Shown here: positions 36,626 through 45,004 of the stretch, one piece after another | Layout of the letters: each line of letters starts with the position of its first letter | Numbering within the stretch: the stretch's first letter is position 1 | Source of the DNA: an uncultured Anaerobutyricum sp. | Lineage (GTDB): Bacteria; Bacillota; Clostridia; Lachnospirales; Lachnospiraceae | Direction of reading: 5' to 3' | NCBI RefSeq assembly: GCF_934307085.1 | Contig: NZ_CAKRCF010000002.1 | Location: 50,468 to 114,467 of the forward strand | DNA: 64,000 bases | Translations under genes and position numbers: made by a program | Notes under the pieces: model-generated | Seen by the model: the letters and a program-made list of their open reading frames with translations, nothing else | What the model was told of the DNA's origin: nothing | Database searches by the model: none

Positions 36626-36661
36626 GCGGCGTCTTATTACCAGCTCACCAAATTACTATTT
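36626..36661 (-). other. nrdD 3'-UTR motif shared with pckA
   Basis: Beginning directly after the nrdD stop codon the minus strand reads AATAGTAATTTGGTGAGCTG, then GTAATAAGACGCCGC. It matches the pckA 3' UTR (23213-23248) except for two single-base gaps and one substitution. No long hairpin follows here, unlike at pckA, nrdG and gltX. Confidence 0.7.
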
Positions 36662-38824
36662 CTACAAATGCATCACACGTTCTTTAATCTCCTGAGTTCT
36701 TCCCTGATTCCAGAACTGTGTTCCGATGTAACCGCAAGTTCTCCTTGCTACGTTCATCTTTGCCTGGTCCTGATTACCGCAGTTAGGGCATTCCCAGATG
36801 AGCTTGCCATGTTCATCTGTTATAATCTGGATTTCTCCTTCGTAACCACAACACTGGCAGTAATCGCTCTTCGTGTTAAGCTCTGCATACATGATATTCT
36901 CATAAATATGTTTCATAACGGCTAATACAGCCTCGATATTATTCTGCATATTTGGTACTTCTACATAGCTGATAGCCCCTCCTGGAGAAAGCTCCTGGAA
37001 CTGTGCTTCAAAGCTTAATTTATCAAATGCATCAATCTCCTCTGTTACATGAATATGATAGCTGTTTGTAATGTAGTTCTTATCTGTTACTCCTGGAATC
37101 ATACCAAAACGCTCCTGAAGGCATTTTGCAAACTTATAAGTTGTAGATTCCAGTGGTGTACCATAAAGACTGAAATCAATATTACTTTCTGCTCTCCACT
37201 TATTACATGCATCATTCATATGCTGCATAACTTTGAGTGCAAATGGTTTTGCCTCTGGGTCTGTATGGCTCTTGCCTGTCATATATCTTGTACACTCGCA
37301 AAGTCCTGCGTAACCAAGAGAGATTGTTGAATAACCATTATATAAGAGTTCATCGATTGTCTCTCCCTTTTTAAGACGTGCTAATGCACCGTTCTGCCAG
37401 AGAATAGGAGCTACATCAGAAGGTGTACCTTTCAAACGATTATGGCGGTACATAAGCGCCTCATGACACAGTTCAAGACGCTCATCAAAAATTTCCCAGA
37501 ACTTGTCCATATCTCCACCAGAAGAACAAGCTAAGTCTACTAAGTTCAGTGTTACAACACCCTGATTAAATCTTCCGTAGAACTTTGGATTATCATTCTC
37601 ATCATGATATACTGTTAAGAAAGAACGGCATCCCATACATGGGTAGCAGTTTCCGTCTTTTAACTTCTTCATAATTTTCTCTGAAATGTAATCTGGAACC
37701 ATACGTTTTGCTGTACACTGTGCAGCTAACTTTGTAAGATACCAGTATTTACTATCTTCATGGATATTATCTTCCTCAAGAACGTAAATAAGCTTAGGGA
37801 AGGCTGGTGTGATATATACACCTTTTTCGTTCTTAACACCAAGAATACGCTGGTTAAGCATCTCTTCGATAATCATAGCAAGGTCATCTCTTGCAGGACC
37901 TTCCTCTACTTCATCAAGATACATAAATACAGTAACAAAAGGAGCCTGTCCATTTGTAGTCATCAGGGTAATAACCTGATACTGGATAACCTGTACTCCC
38001 TGCTTTACTTCTTTTCTTACACGCATTTCTGCGATTTCATTTATCTTCTGCTCATCAAGCTCCATTCCCTCTACTTCAAACTCTGCACGAACATCACGAC
38101 GATATTTCTGACGGCTGATTTCAACAAAGGGAACCAGATGGGAAAGTGTAATACTCTGTCCACCATACTGAGAACTTGCAATCTGTGCTACTGCCTGTGT
38201 TGCAATATTACATGCTGTAGAAAAGCTCTTTGGCTTCTCAATCATAACATCACTGATTACTGTTCCGTTCTGGAGCATATCTTCTAAGTTTACCAGACAG
38301 CAGTTATGCATATGCTGTGCAAAATAATCAGAATCATGGAAATGAATGATTCCGGCTTCATGTGCATCCACAATCTTCTGTGGAAGGAGAAAACGTCTTG
38401 TAATATCCTTACTTACCTCTCCTGCCATGTAATCCCTCTGTACACTATTGACCGTTGGATTCTTATTAGAATTCTCCTGAATAACTTCTTCGTTATTACA
38501 CTCTAACAGACTCAAAATCTGCTTGTCTGTAGAATTGGACTTTCTAACCAACGCTCTCTTATAACGGTAAGTAATATAATTACTTGCCAGACGGAATGCC
38601 TTCTGGTTCATGATCTGATTCTCTACTAAGTCCTGAATCTCCTCTACATTGAGCGCACGATTCATTCCCTCACAGATAGTCTCAACATTCTCTGCGATTT
38701 TCTCTACCTGTTCGTCGCTTACTTTTTCACCTTCTACGACACTGTTGTTTGCCCTCTTAACCGCTGCAATAATCTTGCTACGGTCAAATTCAACTTCCAT
38801 TCCACTTCTTTTAATGATCTTCAT
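36662..38824 (-). CDS. nrdD: Anaerobic ribonucleoside-triphosphate reductase (class III)
   Basis: Glycyl-radical enzyme that reduces NTPs to dNTPs with formate as the reductant. The 720 residues start with an ATP-cone (about 1-95, allosteric overall-activity site). The catalytic Cys region includes HNCCLVNLEDML. A C-terminal zinc site follows (CQCCGYEG with CPNCGNQ, about 651-672), and the radical glycine G698 lies in RRTCGYIG. The promoter is overlapped by paired NrdR boxes. nrdG lies downstream on the same strand. Confidence 0.97.
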   Translation of the reverse strand: MKIIKRSGMEVEFDRSKIIAAVKRANNSVVEGEKVSDEQVEKIAENVETICEGMNRALNVEEIQDLVENQIMNQKAFRLASNYITYRYKRALVRKSNSTDKQILSLLECNNEEVIQENSNKNPTVNSVQRDYMAGEVSKDITRRFLLPQKIVDAHEAGIIHFHDSDYFAQHMHNCCLVNLEDMLQNGTVISDVMIEKPKSFSTACNIATQAVAQIASSQYGGQSITLSHLVPFVEISRQKYRRDVRAEFEVEGMELDEQKINEIAEMRVRKEVKQGVQVIQYQVITLMTTNGQAPFVTVFMYLDEVEEGPARDDLAMIIEEMLNQRILGVKNEKGVYITPAFPKLIYVLEEDNIHEDSKYWYLTKLAAQCTAKRMVPDYISEKIMKKLKDGNCYPCMGCRSFLTVYHDENDNPKFYGRFNQGVVTLNLVDLACSSGGDMDKFWEIFDERLELCHEALMYRHNRLKGTPSDVAPILWQNGALARLKKGETIDELLYNGYSTISLGYAGLCECTRYMTGKSHTDPEAKPFALKVMQHMNDACNKWRAESNIDFSLYGTPLESTTYKFAKCLQERFGMIPGVTDKNYITNSYHIHVTEEIDAFDKLSFEAQFQELSPGGAISYVEVPNMQNNIEAVLAVMKHIYENIMYAELNTKSDYCQCCGYEGEIQIITDEHGKLIWECPNCGNQDQAKMNVARRTCGYIGTQFWNQGRTQEIKERVMHL

Positions 38825-38865
38825 ACCAACACTCCAATTATAATTTTCTAAAAATCATGCATTGC

Positions 38866-38919
38866 CATTGTAACACATAATTTTGTATGATGCAATGATA
38901 CTTTATACAAGATATTGTG
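38866..38919 (-). promoter_or_regulatory. nrdD promoter with two NrdR boxes
   Basis: On the minus strand TTGCAT (38889-38894) and TACAAT (38866-38871) are 17 bases apart. Two 16-base boxes, ATACAAGATATTGTGT (38904-38919, plus strand) and ATACAAAATTATGTGT (38872-38887, read on the minus strand), start 32 bases apart, three helical turns. One box fills the spacer between -35 and -10 and the other lies just upstream of -35. This matches the paired palindromic sites of the dNTP-sensing repressor NrdR. Confidence 0.75.
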
Positions 38920-38928
38920 TTTTAGTCA

Positions 38929-38974
38929 CATAAAAATCTCACAGCAACACAAAATATTATCTTGCTGTGAGATT
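38929..38974 (-). terminator. Terminator of the amidase operon
   Basis: AAATCTCACAGCAA pairs with TTGCTGTGAGATTT (14 bp), with TTTTTATG at the 3' side on the minus strand. It lies between the amidase stop and the nrdD promoter and isolates the two units. Confidence 0.88.
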
Positions 38975-39037
38975 TGCCAATACCCATTATATGATTTTTC
39001 TGTACAAATATCAATATGCTCTATGAATAATCTTGTA

Positions 39038-40183
39038 CTAATATTTTCCCTGTTTTTTCATCAGATTGACAACGGAGTTATACAAAGCTTTTCCATAGAC
39101 ACTTGTGTTCGCCTTCATTCTGGCTGATTCTGTCTTATTACTAATAAATCCATATTCAATCAGACACGCCGGCATATTCGTATGCTTTAATACATAAAGA
39201 TTTGGTCTGTTCACCAACCCACGGTTTGTAAAACCTGTTGCAGCGATTGCACCATTATGCATTGTTGTTGCAAGCGTCTTTGATGTCAGGCCCTTCTTCT
39301 GCGTTACAGAATTTCTGTCTGCATTCCATAAAGTTTCTGTTCCATGCGCAGAAGCACTTGCAGAATTAATATGAACACAAAGGAACATATCCGCATTTTT
39401 ATTATTTGCCAGGTTCGCTCTTTGAGATAAACTTGGATATGTATCAGCAGTTCTTGTATAAGAAACCTGGAATCGACTGTCTTTATCAAAAGACTTCTTA
39501 GCTGCGAGAACAATTGCTAATGTAAGGTTCTTTTCTGCCATTCCATTTCCAGTTGCACCAGAATCTGATCCGCCATGTCCGGCATCGATAACTATTTTAA
39601 TTTTACTTTTGCTATTTGTTGTTGTAGTTGTCGTATCTGTTGCCGGTTTACTTGTTGTAGTATTAGCGGCACTACTGTTTGTATTTCCTGAAATATAAAT
39701 CTTTCCACCAGATAATTTATAATTAATTCCTAATCTGGTACAGACACTCTTCAGCGGAACAATCCATCTTTTCTTTCCTGTTGCAGTATATGTTCCATGT
39801 ACAACAGGTGCTCCCATTGAGCTTGAAACTCCATTAGTTACTGCTGTTCTGCTATCAGCTTTCATAACTACCGTATTAGGTCCATACTTTAATGTTAACA
39901 CATCTTTTTTTACGGTCATACTGACTTTTAACTTACTGTGTTTAAAAATGGCTGCTGCCGATCCCATATATGCACCAGACTTTTTAAAAATTGGAATCTT
40001 TGTTAAACCAATCTTCTGCCCGTTCACATAGCAGGAATTCATTCGTCCAGAGTAGGAACTTGTCACCCCTTTTACTGTCTTTATACGGACTTTCGCTGCT
40101 GCATCTGTACTAATCGGCATAATCAGGCAAACACATAATAATACTGCCATAAACACACCGACTATTCGCTTTACTTTCATCAT
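39038..40183 (-). CDS. Secreted N-acetylmuramoyl-L-alanine amidase
   Basis: Cell-wall hydrolase that cuts the bond between MurNAc and L-Ala. The 381 residues have a signal peptide (VFMAVLLCVCLIMPISTDAA), a copper-amine-oxidase-N-like domain (about 30-165, ILPLKSV-type sheet with IVPLKSVCTRLGINYKLSGG), a Thr/Ser linker and an Amidase_3 catalytic domain. The zinc ligands are in IDAGHGGSDSGA, the Glu in GMAEKNLTLA, the His in HINSASASAHGTE, and the catalytic Glu in CLIEYGFISN. It follows the response regulator gene by 41 bases, so the two are probably cotranscribed. Confidence 0.92.
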   Translation of the reverse strand: MMKVKRIVGVFMAVLLCVCLIMPISTDAAAKVRIKTVKGVTSSYSGRMNSCYVNGQKIGLTKIPIFKKSGAYMGSAAAIFKHSKLKVSMTVKKDVLTLKYGPNTVVMKADSRTAVTNGVSSSMGAPVVHGTYTATGKKRWIVPLKSVCTRLGINYKLSGGKIYISGNTNSSAANTTTSKPATDTTTTTTNSKSKIKIVIDAGHGGSDSGATGNGMAEKNLTLAIVLAAKKSFDKDSRFQVSYTRTADTYPSLSQRANLANNKNADMFLCVHINSASASAHGTETLWNADRNSVTQKKGLTSKTLATTMHNGAIAATGFTNRGLVNRPNLYVLKHTNMPACLIEYGFISNKTESARMKANTSVYGKALYNSVVNLMKKQGKY

Positions 40184-40224
40184 ACTCCCCTTCCTTCACA
40201 TCTTCATCTCATCGCTATAATTTA

Positions 40225-40899
40225 TCAGACATCAAAACAATATCCCACACCATAGACGGTCTTAATATATGGATATTCCTTTGTTAATTTCGCTCTCAGC
40301 TTTTTTACCAGCGTATCTACGCTCCTATAGCCGCCTATATAGTCAAATCCCCATACAGAATCTAATATTTTGTCTCTGGAAAGAATCATTCCTTTATGTT
40401 TTACAAAATACTCAAGCAAATCAAATTCTTTTGCTGTTACTTTTAGGGGTCTTTCTGCCAGATAAATCTTTCTTCCCTCATAATCAATAGATAGTGCACC
40501 TACCGACTCTATTGGATTCCTCTTTTCTGCAGTCCTTCGTATAATTGATTCTACGTGTGCCTCCAGTAACGGTAGAGGTACTGGCTTAACCATATAATCG
40601 TCTATCTTCTTAGAATACGCATACAGCTGGCTATCCAGCTTATCATCCTGCGATAACATAAGAATCGCCATATCTGAAAGAATTCTTATCTTCTCAATTG
40701 CTTCATATTCTCGCCTTTTTGGTAAATCTACATCAAAAATCAGCAAATGCGGTTTATTTTTTCCTCTGGAAAGAATCTCTGCCGCTTCATCATATTCTGT
40801 ACACCAGATCACATTATAACCACTATCTTGGAAATAAGCTGCCATTTCTTTGCACTTTGCTTCTTTCTGACTTAAAATCAGCAATCTGCTTGTGAGCAT
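40225..40899 (-). CDS. OmpR-family response regulator (orphan)
   Basis: The start is set at 40899, where AGGAAG lies upstream; the ATG at 40917 has no ribosome binding site. 224 residues: a receiver domain with phospho-acceptor Asp in LLIFDVDLPKRRE, a Ser/Thr switch in AILMLSQDD and Lys in DDYMVKPVPL, then a winged-helix DNA-binding domain (TAKEFDLLEYFVKHKGMILS ... YRSVDTLVKKLRAKL ... KTVYGVGYCF). The two-Asp pocket that precedes the acceptor is not obvious, so phosphorylation is uncertain. No histidine kinase is adjacent. The downstream amidase suggests control of wall turnover. Confidence 0.9.
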   Translation of the reverse strand: MLTSRLLILSQKEAKCKEMAAYFQDSGYNVIWCTEYDEAAEILSRGKNKPHLLIFDVDLPKRREYEAIEKIRILSDMAILMLSQDDKLDSQLYAYSKKIDDYMVKPVPLPLLEAHVESIIRRTAEKRNPIESVGALSIDYEGRKIYLAERPLKVTAKEFDLLEYFVKHKGMILSRDKILDSVWGFDYIGGYRSVDTLVKKLRAKLTKEYPYIKTVYGVGYCFDV

Positions 40900-41199
40900 T
40901 CGACATCTTCCTTTCATTGTTATTTGTTAAAATTATATTACAAAATTATGACCCAAAAATGACTTACTTAAAATTATTGTAACATAGGAAGAAGTCGAAG
41001 TATATATATTTTTTAATATTTATGTTGAGAAATTATGCCAGAATATTTCCGTTATAGCTCACACAATAAATTTATATATGACACAATAACGGATTTTATA
41101 TCTTCTGAGATAGTATGAACTTTTAAACCTGATACCATCTTACAGTGTATCGGAGTAAAATTCAAGTAGTTTTTTGACAAACAGATGCCCAGATAAAGC

Positions 41200-42234
41200 C
41201 TATAATAAATCTGCAATTTCGTAAATTAAACGCTCTGATTTTTCCCATCCAAGACAAGGGTCAGTAATAGACTTACCGTAGCAGCCTCCACCAACTGGCT
41301 GATTTCCATCTTCGATGTAACTTTCAATCATGAGACCTTTTACAAGACCTTTGATATCTTTAGAAAGGTGACAACTATGCATTACTTCTTTTGCGATACG
41401 AATCTGTTCCAGATAATGCTTGCCAGAGTTTGCATGATTTGTATCTATAATTACTCCTGGATTCTTTAAGCCGTGCTCATTGTATAATTCAAACAATTCA
41501 TTTAAATCTTCATAATGATAGTTAGAGTATGTTTTTCCATGTTTATCTACATATCCTCTTAACAATGCATGTGCATATGGATTACCAAGAGACTGTACTT
41601 CCCATCCACGATAGAGAAATACGTGCTGACCCTGAGCAGCCGTAATAGAATTCATCATAACAGATAAGTCTCCACCAGTTGGATTCTTCATTCCTACTGG
41701 GATTCCTACTCCACTAGCTGTCAGACGATGCTGCTGATCCTCTACAGAACGAGCCCCAATTGCAACATATGATAATAAATCAGAAACATAACGATGGTTC
41801 TCTGGATATAACATCTCATCTGCACAGGTAAGTCCACTTTCAAGAATCGCTCTTTGATGAAGTTCTCGAACAGCAATAATCCCCTGAAGCATATCTGGCT
41901 TTTTCTCAGGATCTGGCTGATGTACGAGTCCCTTATATCCACCACCTGTTGTACGAGGCTTATTTGTATATACTCTTGGGATAATCATAATCTTATCCTT
42001 AACCTTTTCCTGTACCTTTGATAATCTCGTCAGATAATCAAGAACCGCATCCTCACGGTCAGCAGAACATGGGCCAATAATCAATAATAGTTTATCGGAC
42101 TTACCTTCAAAAATTCGTCTGATTTCTGGATCTCTTTCCTGTTTGATCTTTACGATTCTCTCATCAGCAGGAAACTGCTCTTTTAACTCCTTTGGTACTG
42201 GCAGTTTCCTAAAAAATTTCATATCCATATCCAT
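41200..42234 (-). CDS. aroF: 3-deoxy-7-phosphoheptulonate synthase (DAHP synthase, class I)
   Basis: First step of the shikimate pathway: PEP plus erythrose 4-phosphate. 344 residues of the AroFGH type with GPCSADREDAVLDYL (about 54-68), PRVYTNKPRTTGGGYKGL, the metal site Cys in GLTCADEMLYP, HQRAILESG, and ATSGVGIP-like SVEDQQHRLTASGVGIPVG. The feedback-binding N-terminal extension of enteric enzymes is present, but its amino acid specificity cannot be read. AGGAG lies upstream. The gene stands alone without other aro genes, and a paralogue elsewhere is possible. Confidence 0.94.
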   Translation of the reverse strand: MDMDMKFFRKLPVPKELKEQFPADERIVKIKQERDPEIRRIFEGKSDKLLLIIGPCSADREDAVLDYLTRLSKVQEKVKDKIMIIPRVYTNKPRTTGGGYKGLVHQPDPEKKPDMLQGIIAVRELHQRAILESGLTCADEMLYPENHRYVSDLLSYVAIGARSVEDQQHRLTASGVGIPVGMKNPTGGDLSVMMNSITAAQGQHVFLYRGWEVQSLGNPYAHALLRGYVDKHGKTYSNYHYEDLNELFELYNEHGLKNPGVIIDTNHANSGKHYLEQIRIAKEVMHSCHLSKDIKGLVKGLMIESYIEDGNQPVGGGCYGKSITDPCLGWEKSERLIYEIADLL

Positions 42235-42300
42235 AATCGTCTGTACTCCTTTATTTTACCTTCATTTTTGTAAAAATGATTGTTTATTGAAATCTTCCTT

Positions 42301-42329
42301 ATCTTAACATAAAAGAAGAATTAGTACAA
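42301..42329 (-). promoter_or_regulatory. aroF promoter
   Basis: TTGTAC and TAAGAT on the minus strand separated by 17 bases, about 65 bases upstream of the ATG. Confidence 0.5.
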
Positions 42330-42365
42330 CACTTTTCTGCTTTAAAGCGGAGAAAAAATAGTATT

Positions 42366-42394
42366 TTTACTTTTATTGCAGTATGTTTTATAAT
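42366..42394 (+). promoter_or_regulatory. Promoter of the AAA+ ATPase gene
   Basis: TTTACT, a 17-base spacer and TATAAT, about 50 bases before the GTG start of the ATPase gene. Confidence 0.6.
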
Positions 42395-42443
42395 TATAAA
42401 ATAAACTATTCTACAAACTAAAAATCATTGGGAGGAATTCATT

Positions 42444-44096
42444 GTGAACGCTGTAATTAATACATTAACAAAAGCTTATTCTATTATTGAAGAAGGAGGA
42501 CAACCTTTAGCTCCTGAAACAGTCTGCATACAATATATGTTTCTCTCCCCTTCTCATATTGCGGCCTTTCACAATGATGAACTCTATTTAGAATATATTC
42601 ATAATCTGGTAAATGAACGATTTAATGTATCCTTCCCAGAAGAGAAGTCTGCCTTTGATCAGTACTTTAAGGACTGCATTCAATTAAAAAATCAGCTCGA
42701 AGACCATGGAAATTTCGATAAGGAGAGTTGGCTTTCCTACACTACAAGCCTTCTTGAATCTTTAAAAACTCCTTATTATACTGTCTATTCTTATATCATT
42801 CTCACATTCGAATCCTACTTTTGTGACAGAGAACTTTTTAATAAAGTACAGAAAGCCTTTTATTCTGTAATCATAAAGTCCTGCCCCCAAAAGCAGGCCG
42901 TTATAATGACAATTGCGGAACATATGCCAGTATATAAAAAATATCCTTGCATTACAGAAAAACTTCTGGCAGATATTCTAATTCATACTCTGGCTCTTTT
43001 CTGTGACGAAAAATACGGGAACCTTACACCTTTATCTACATTTTTTAAACAGGAAGAAGCTTTCTTAGAAACAACAACCTCAAAGTCTTTTTCTTCTCTG
43101 GCTTCTTATCTTGCCCAAAGAACAGCCTGGATCTATACACAGATGAATAATTCCAAAGAATTTGACCTATCCATGTCATCATCTTCTACAGATACAGACA
43201 CTACTTTTATAAACATAGAAAACACTTTAGTAGACAGCGAATTTCTAAATACCTACGCCTACAACATGACCTCCTGCATTTACCATGCCAATCCTGCAAT
43301 AGGACGCGAACAGGAAATTGCAGATTTAGAATTGATTCTTATTTCTCCTAAAAAATCCCCTTTATTAATCGGAGAAGCTGGTGTAGGAAAAACTTCCGTT
43401 GTCGAAGGGCTTGCCTACCGCCTTCAGAGTGGAAATGTGCCTGATTTATTAAAAAATAAAAAAATCTTCAAATTAACAACAACTTCTCTTTTAAGTGGAA
43501 CAAAATATGTTGGTGAAATGGAAGATCGTATTAAAAAACTCGCCAGTGAACTGGAAACTCATCCTGATGTTATTTTATTCATTGATGAAATTCATACCAT
43601 TGTCGGAGCAGGGTCTACAGAAAGTTCTAATAATGATATTTCTAATATGCTCAAGCCTTACATTGACCGCGGAGCTATTAAAATTATTGGTGCAACAACA
43701 CGAGAGGAATATGTCCATTTTCTTCTTCCAGATAAAGCACTGGCTCGCCGATTCTATCCAATTGCTATTGAAGAGCCTGATGAACACCTTACTCTTTCTA
43801 TTCTCTTAGGAAGTATCCCCGCCATAGAATATGAGACTAAAGTACAGAATGCATTTTCTAAACAAGATACCGAAAAGATTTTACAAACTTTAATTGCAAT
43901 CTCGGCTCCACAACACCAGCCAGAAACGCAACCTACCAAACGCCCAGAACTACCACTTACTCTGCTTGAGATGGCATTTTCTTATGCTGCTCTTAACGAT
44001 AGAGAGTGTCTGTCCTGTCAGGATATTGAACAGGCAGTCCGCCATAGTAATCGTTTAAAAAAAGAATATCGTGCAGATTTTTCCCTTATTTTATAA
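42444..44096 (+). CDS. Single-module ClpA/B D1-like AAA+ ATPase
   Basis: A GTG start preceded by GGGAGGAATTCATT. The 550 residues are a mostly helical N-terminal half (1-280) unlike the Clp N-domain, then one AAA+ module closely like D1 of ClpA/ClpB/ClpC: IGREQEI at 287-293, Walker A GEAGVGKT (310-317), pore loop GTKYVGEMEDR (352-362), Walker B ILFIDE (377-382), sensor IIGATTREEY and arginine fingers ARR (434-436). The second AAA+ module with the ClpP-docking loop is absent, so it is probably a stand-alone unfoldase or remodeller. An acidic Ser/Thr/Asp stretch (about 240-256) joins the halves. It is monocistronic. Partner unknown. Confidence 0.82.
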   Translation: MNAVINTLTKAYSIIEEGGQPLAPETVCIQYMFLSPSHIAAFHNDELYLEYIHNLVNERFNVSFPEEKSAFDQYFKDCIQLKNQLEDHGNFDKESWLSYTTSLLESLKTPYYTVYSYIILTFESYFCDRELFNKVQKAFYSVIIKSCPQKQAVIMTIAEHMPVYKKYPCITEKLLADILIHTLALFCDEKYGNLTPLSTFFKQEEAFLETTTSKSFSSLASYLAQRTAWIYTQMNNSKEFDLSMSSSSTDTDTTFINIENTLVDSEFLNTYAYNMTSCIYHANPAIGREQEIADLELILISPKKSPLLIGEAGVGKTSVVEGLAYRLQSGNVPDLLKNKKIFKLTTTSLLSGTKYVGEMEDRIKKLASELETHPDVILFIDEIHTIVGAGSTESSNNDISNMLKPYIDRGAIKIIGATTREEYVHFLLPDKALARRFYPIAIEEPDEHLTLSILLGSIPAIEYETKVQNAFSKQDTEKILQTLIAISAPQHQPETQPTKRPELPLTLLEMAFSYAALNDRECLSCQDIEQAVRHSNRLKKEYRADFSLIL

Positions 44097-44280
44097 TATT
44101 TTAATAGCATTTATGAAAAACCTTGTATAAAATAAATAACAAATATATTATACTGCCACTAGAAACCTTATTACTCTACAACTCTAATTATGATTATGCA
44201 ATGATATAAGGATAATATAAAAAAGATAGGTAACAGATGTAAATAATGAAAAAGAAAACATTATAGATTTAGACGGAGTC

Positions 44281-44493
44281 TTATAGCTCTGAAGTATCTT
44301 CTGTTAATTCTTTTTCATAAAAAAACCACGGACTCACCCCTAATACATTACAGATTCTTAAATAGTCATCTGCAGAGAGTGAGCCCCTAGCCTTTATTAA
44401 AGAGGACTTAGAAAGTCCAGTAGAGATCATAAATAATTCTTCGGATATATCATGTTGCTCTATATAATCTATTATCTTTTGTAAATTTATCAT
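44281..44493 (-). CDS. Small HTH-type DNA-binding protein
   Basis: 70 residues from the ATG at 44493. The upstream ATG at 44541 is rejected because it lies immediately after the -10 box and would precede the transcription start. GAGGATGG lies about 10 bases before the chosen start. The sequence NLQKIIDYIEQHDISEEL ... ISTGLSKSSLIKARGSL ... DYLRICNVLGVSPWFFYEK has the helix-turn-helix shape of XRE/Cro-type proteins, though weakly. It is divergent from a second regulator, with shared operators between them. Confidence 0.68.
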   Translation of the reverse strand: MINLQKIIDYIEQHDISEELFMISTGLSKSSLIKARGSLSADDYLRICNVLGVSPWFFYEKELTEDTSEL

Positions 44494-44541
44494 AAAGCAA
44501 CCATCCTCAGTAAGAGTGTTTAATTCTAAAAACTTAACCAT

Positions 44542-44570
44542 ATTATAGCACGGTATTTCTATTTAAACAA
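44542..44570 (-). promoter_or_regulatory. Promoter of the small HTH gene
   Basis: TTGTTT (44565-44570), a 17-base spacer and TATAAT (44542-44547) on the minus strand. Its -35 box lies inside the left operator. The transcription start is near 44535, which decides the translation start at 44493. Confidence 0.75.
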
Positions 44571-44604
44571 GAATTTTTTAATATTTTTTCTATTTAAAAT
44601 AGAA
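44557..44604. promoter_or_regulatory. Twin operators between divergent regulators
   Basis: TTCTATTTAAACAAGAA (44557-44573) and the perfect palindrome TTCTATTTAAAATAGAA (44588-44604) are 17 bp each, with starts 31 bases apart. The left one overlaps the -35 and spacer of the minus-strand promoter; the right one lies before the plus-strand start at 44626. The arrangement resembles a lambda-type or XRE autoregulatory switch. Confidence 0.65.
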
Positions 44605-44625
44605 CTTTATGAAACGGAGGCAATA

Positions 44626-45000
44626 ATGAAAAACGATAACATAGCACGAGTATTAAAGTATTACAGAACTTTAAATAATCTTTCCATAAACGATATTAGA
44701 ACATTTTTACGGAAACATAATTATGTCGTTTCTGAAAAAACTATCTATGCATGGGAAATTGGAACAACACAGCCTCGTGCTGATGTTCTTATGCTCCTGT
44801 GTGAATACTACAAAATAGATGACATCCTGACAACTTTTGGTTATAGAGATGCCGATGAGTCCCTGATTAAAGAACCTCTGTCCATTTCAGAAATCTCTTT
44901 AATAAAATCTTACAGAAAGCATACGGATATGCAACCCGCAATACACAAACTTCTAGACATACCCAATTCAACAATCGAACCAAAAAAGAATAATAAATAA
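44626..45000 (+). CDS. XRE-family transcriptional regulator
   Basis: 124 residues. The N-terminal 65 form a clear XRE/Cro helix-turn-helix domain (RVLKYYRTLNNLSINDIRTF ... VVSEKTIYAWEIGTTQPRAD ... LMLLCEYYKIDDIL). The C-terminal part is short and charged and gives no clue to a ligand. AACGGAGGCAAT precedes the ATG. It is divergent from the small HTH gene; one of the pair probably binds the twin operators at 44557-44604. It could belong to a small toxin-antitoxin-like or phage-derived switch, but no toxin or phage gene is beside it. Confidence 0.82.
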   Translation: MKNDNIARVLKYYRTLNNLSINDIRTFLRKHNYVVSEKTIYAWEIGTTQPRADVLMLLCEYYKIDDILTTFGYRDADESLIKEPLSISEISLIKSYRKHTDMQPAIHKLLDIPNSTIEPKKNNK

Positions 45001-45004
45001 AAGA

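Larger units (their letters stand above)
36201..36661. other. nrdD-nrdG intergenic region
   Basis: 461 bp, very AT-rich. From nrdD outward on the minus strand it holds the 3'-UTR motif (36626-36661), then unassigned sequence, then a far-spaced inverted repeat (36226-36238 against 36336-36348). A 27-codon minus frame at 36541-36624 lacks a ribosome binding site. No promoter for nrdG is obvious. Confidence 0.55.

Noticed and set aside
36575..36925. 116-codon plus-strand frame over the end of nrdD
   Set aside because: It lies mostly antisense to nrdD coding sequence; the first part reads through the 3'-UTR motif. No independent support.
44494..44541. Longer N-terminus for the small HTH protein (ATG at 44541)
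   Set aside because: That ATG follows the TATAAT box directly and would lie upstream of the predicted transcription start.
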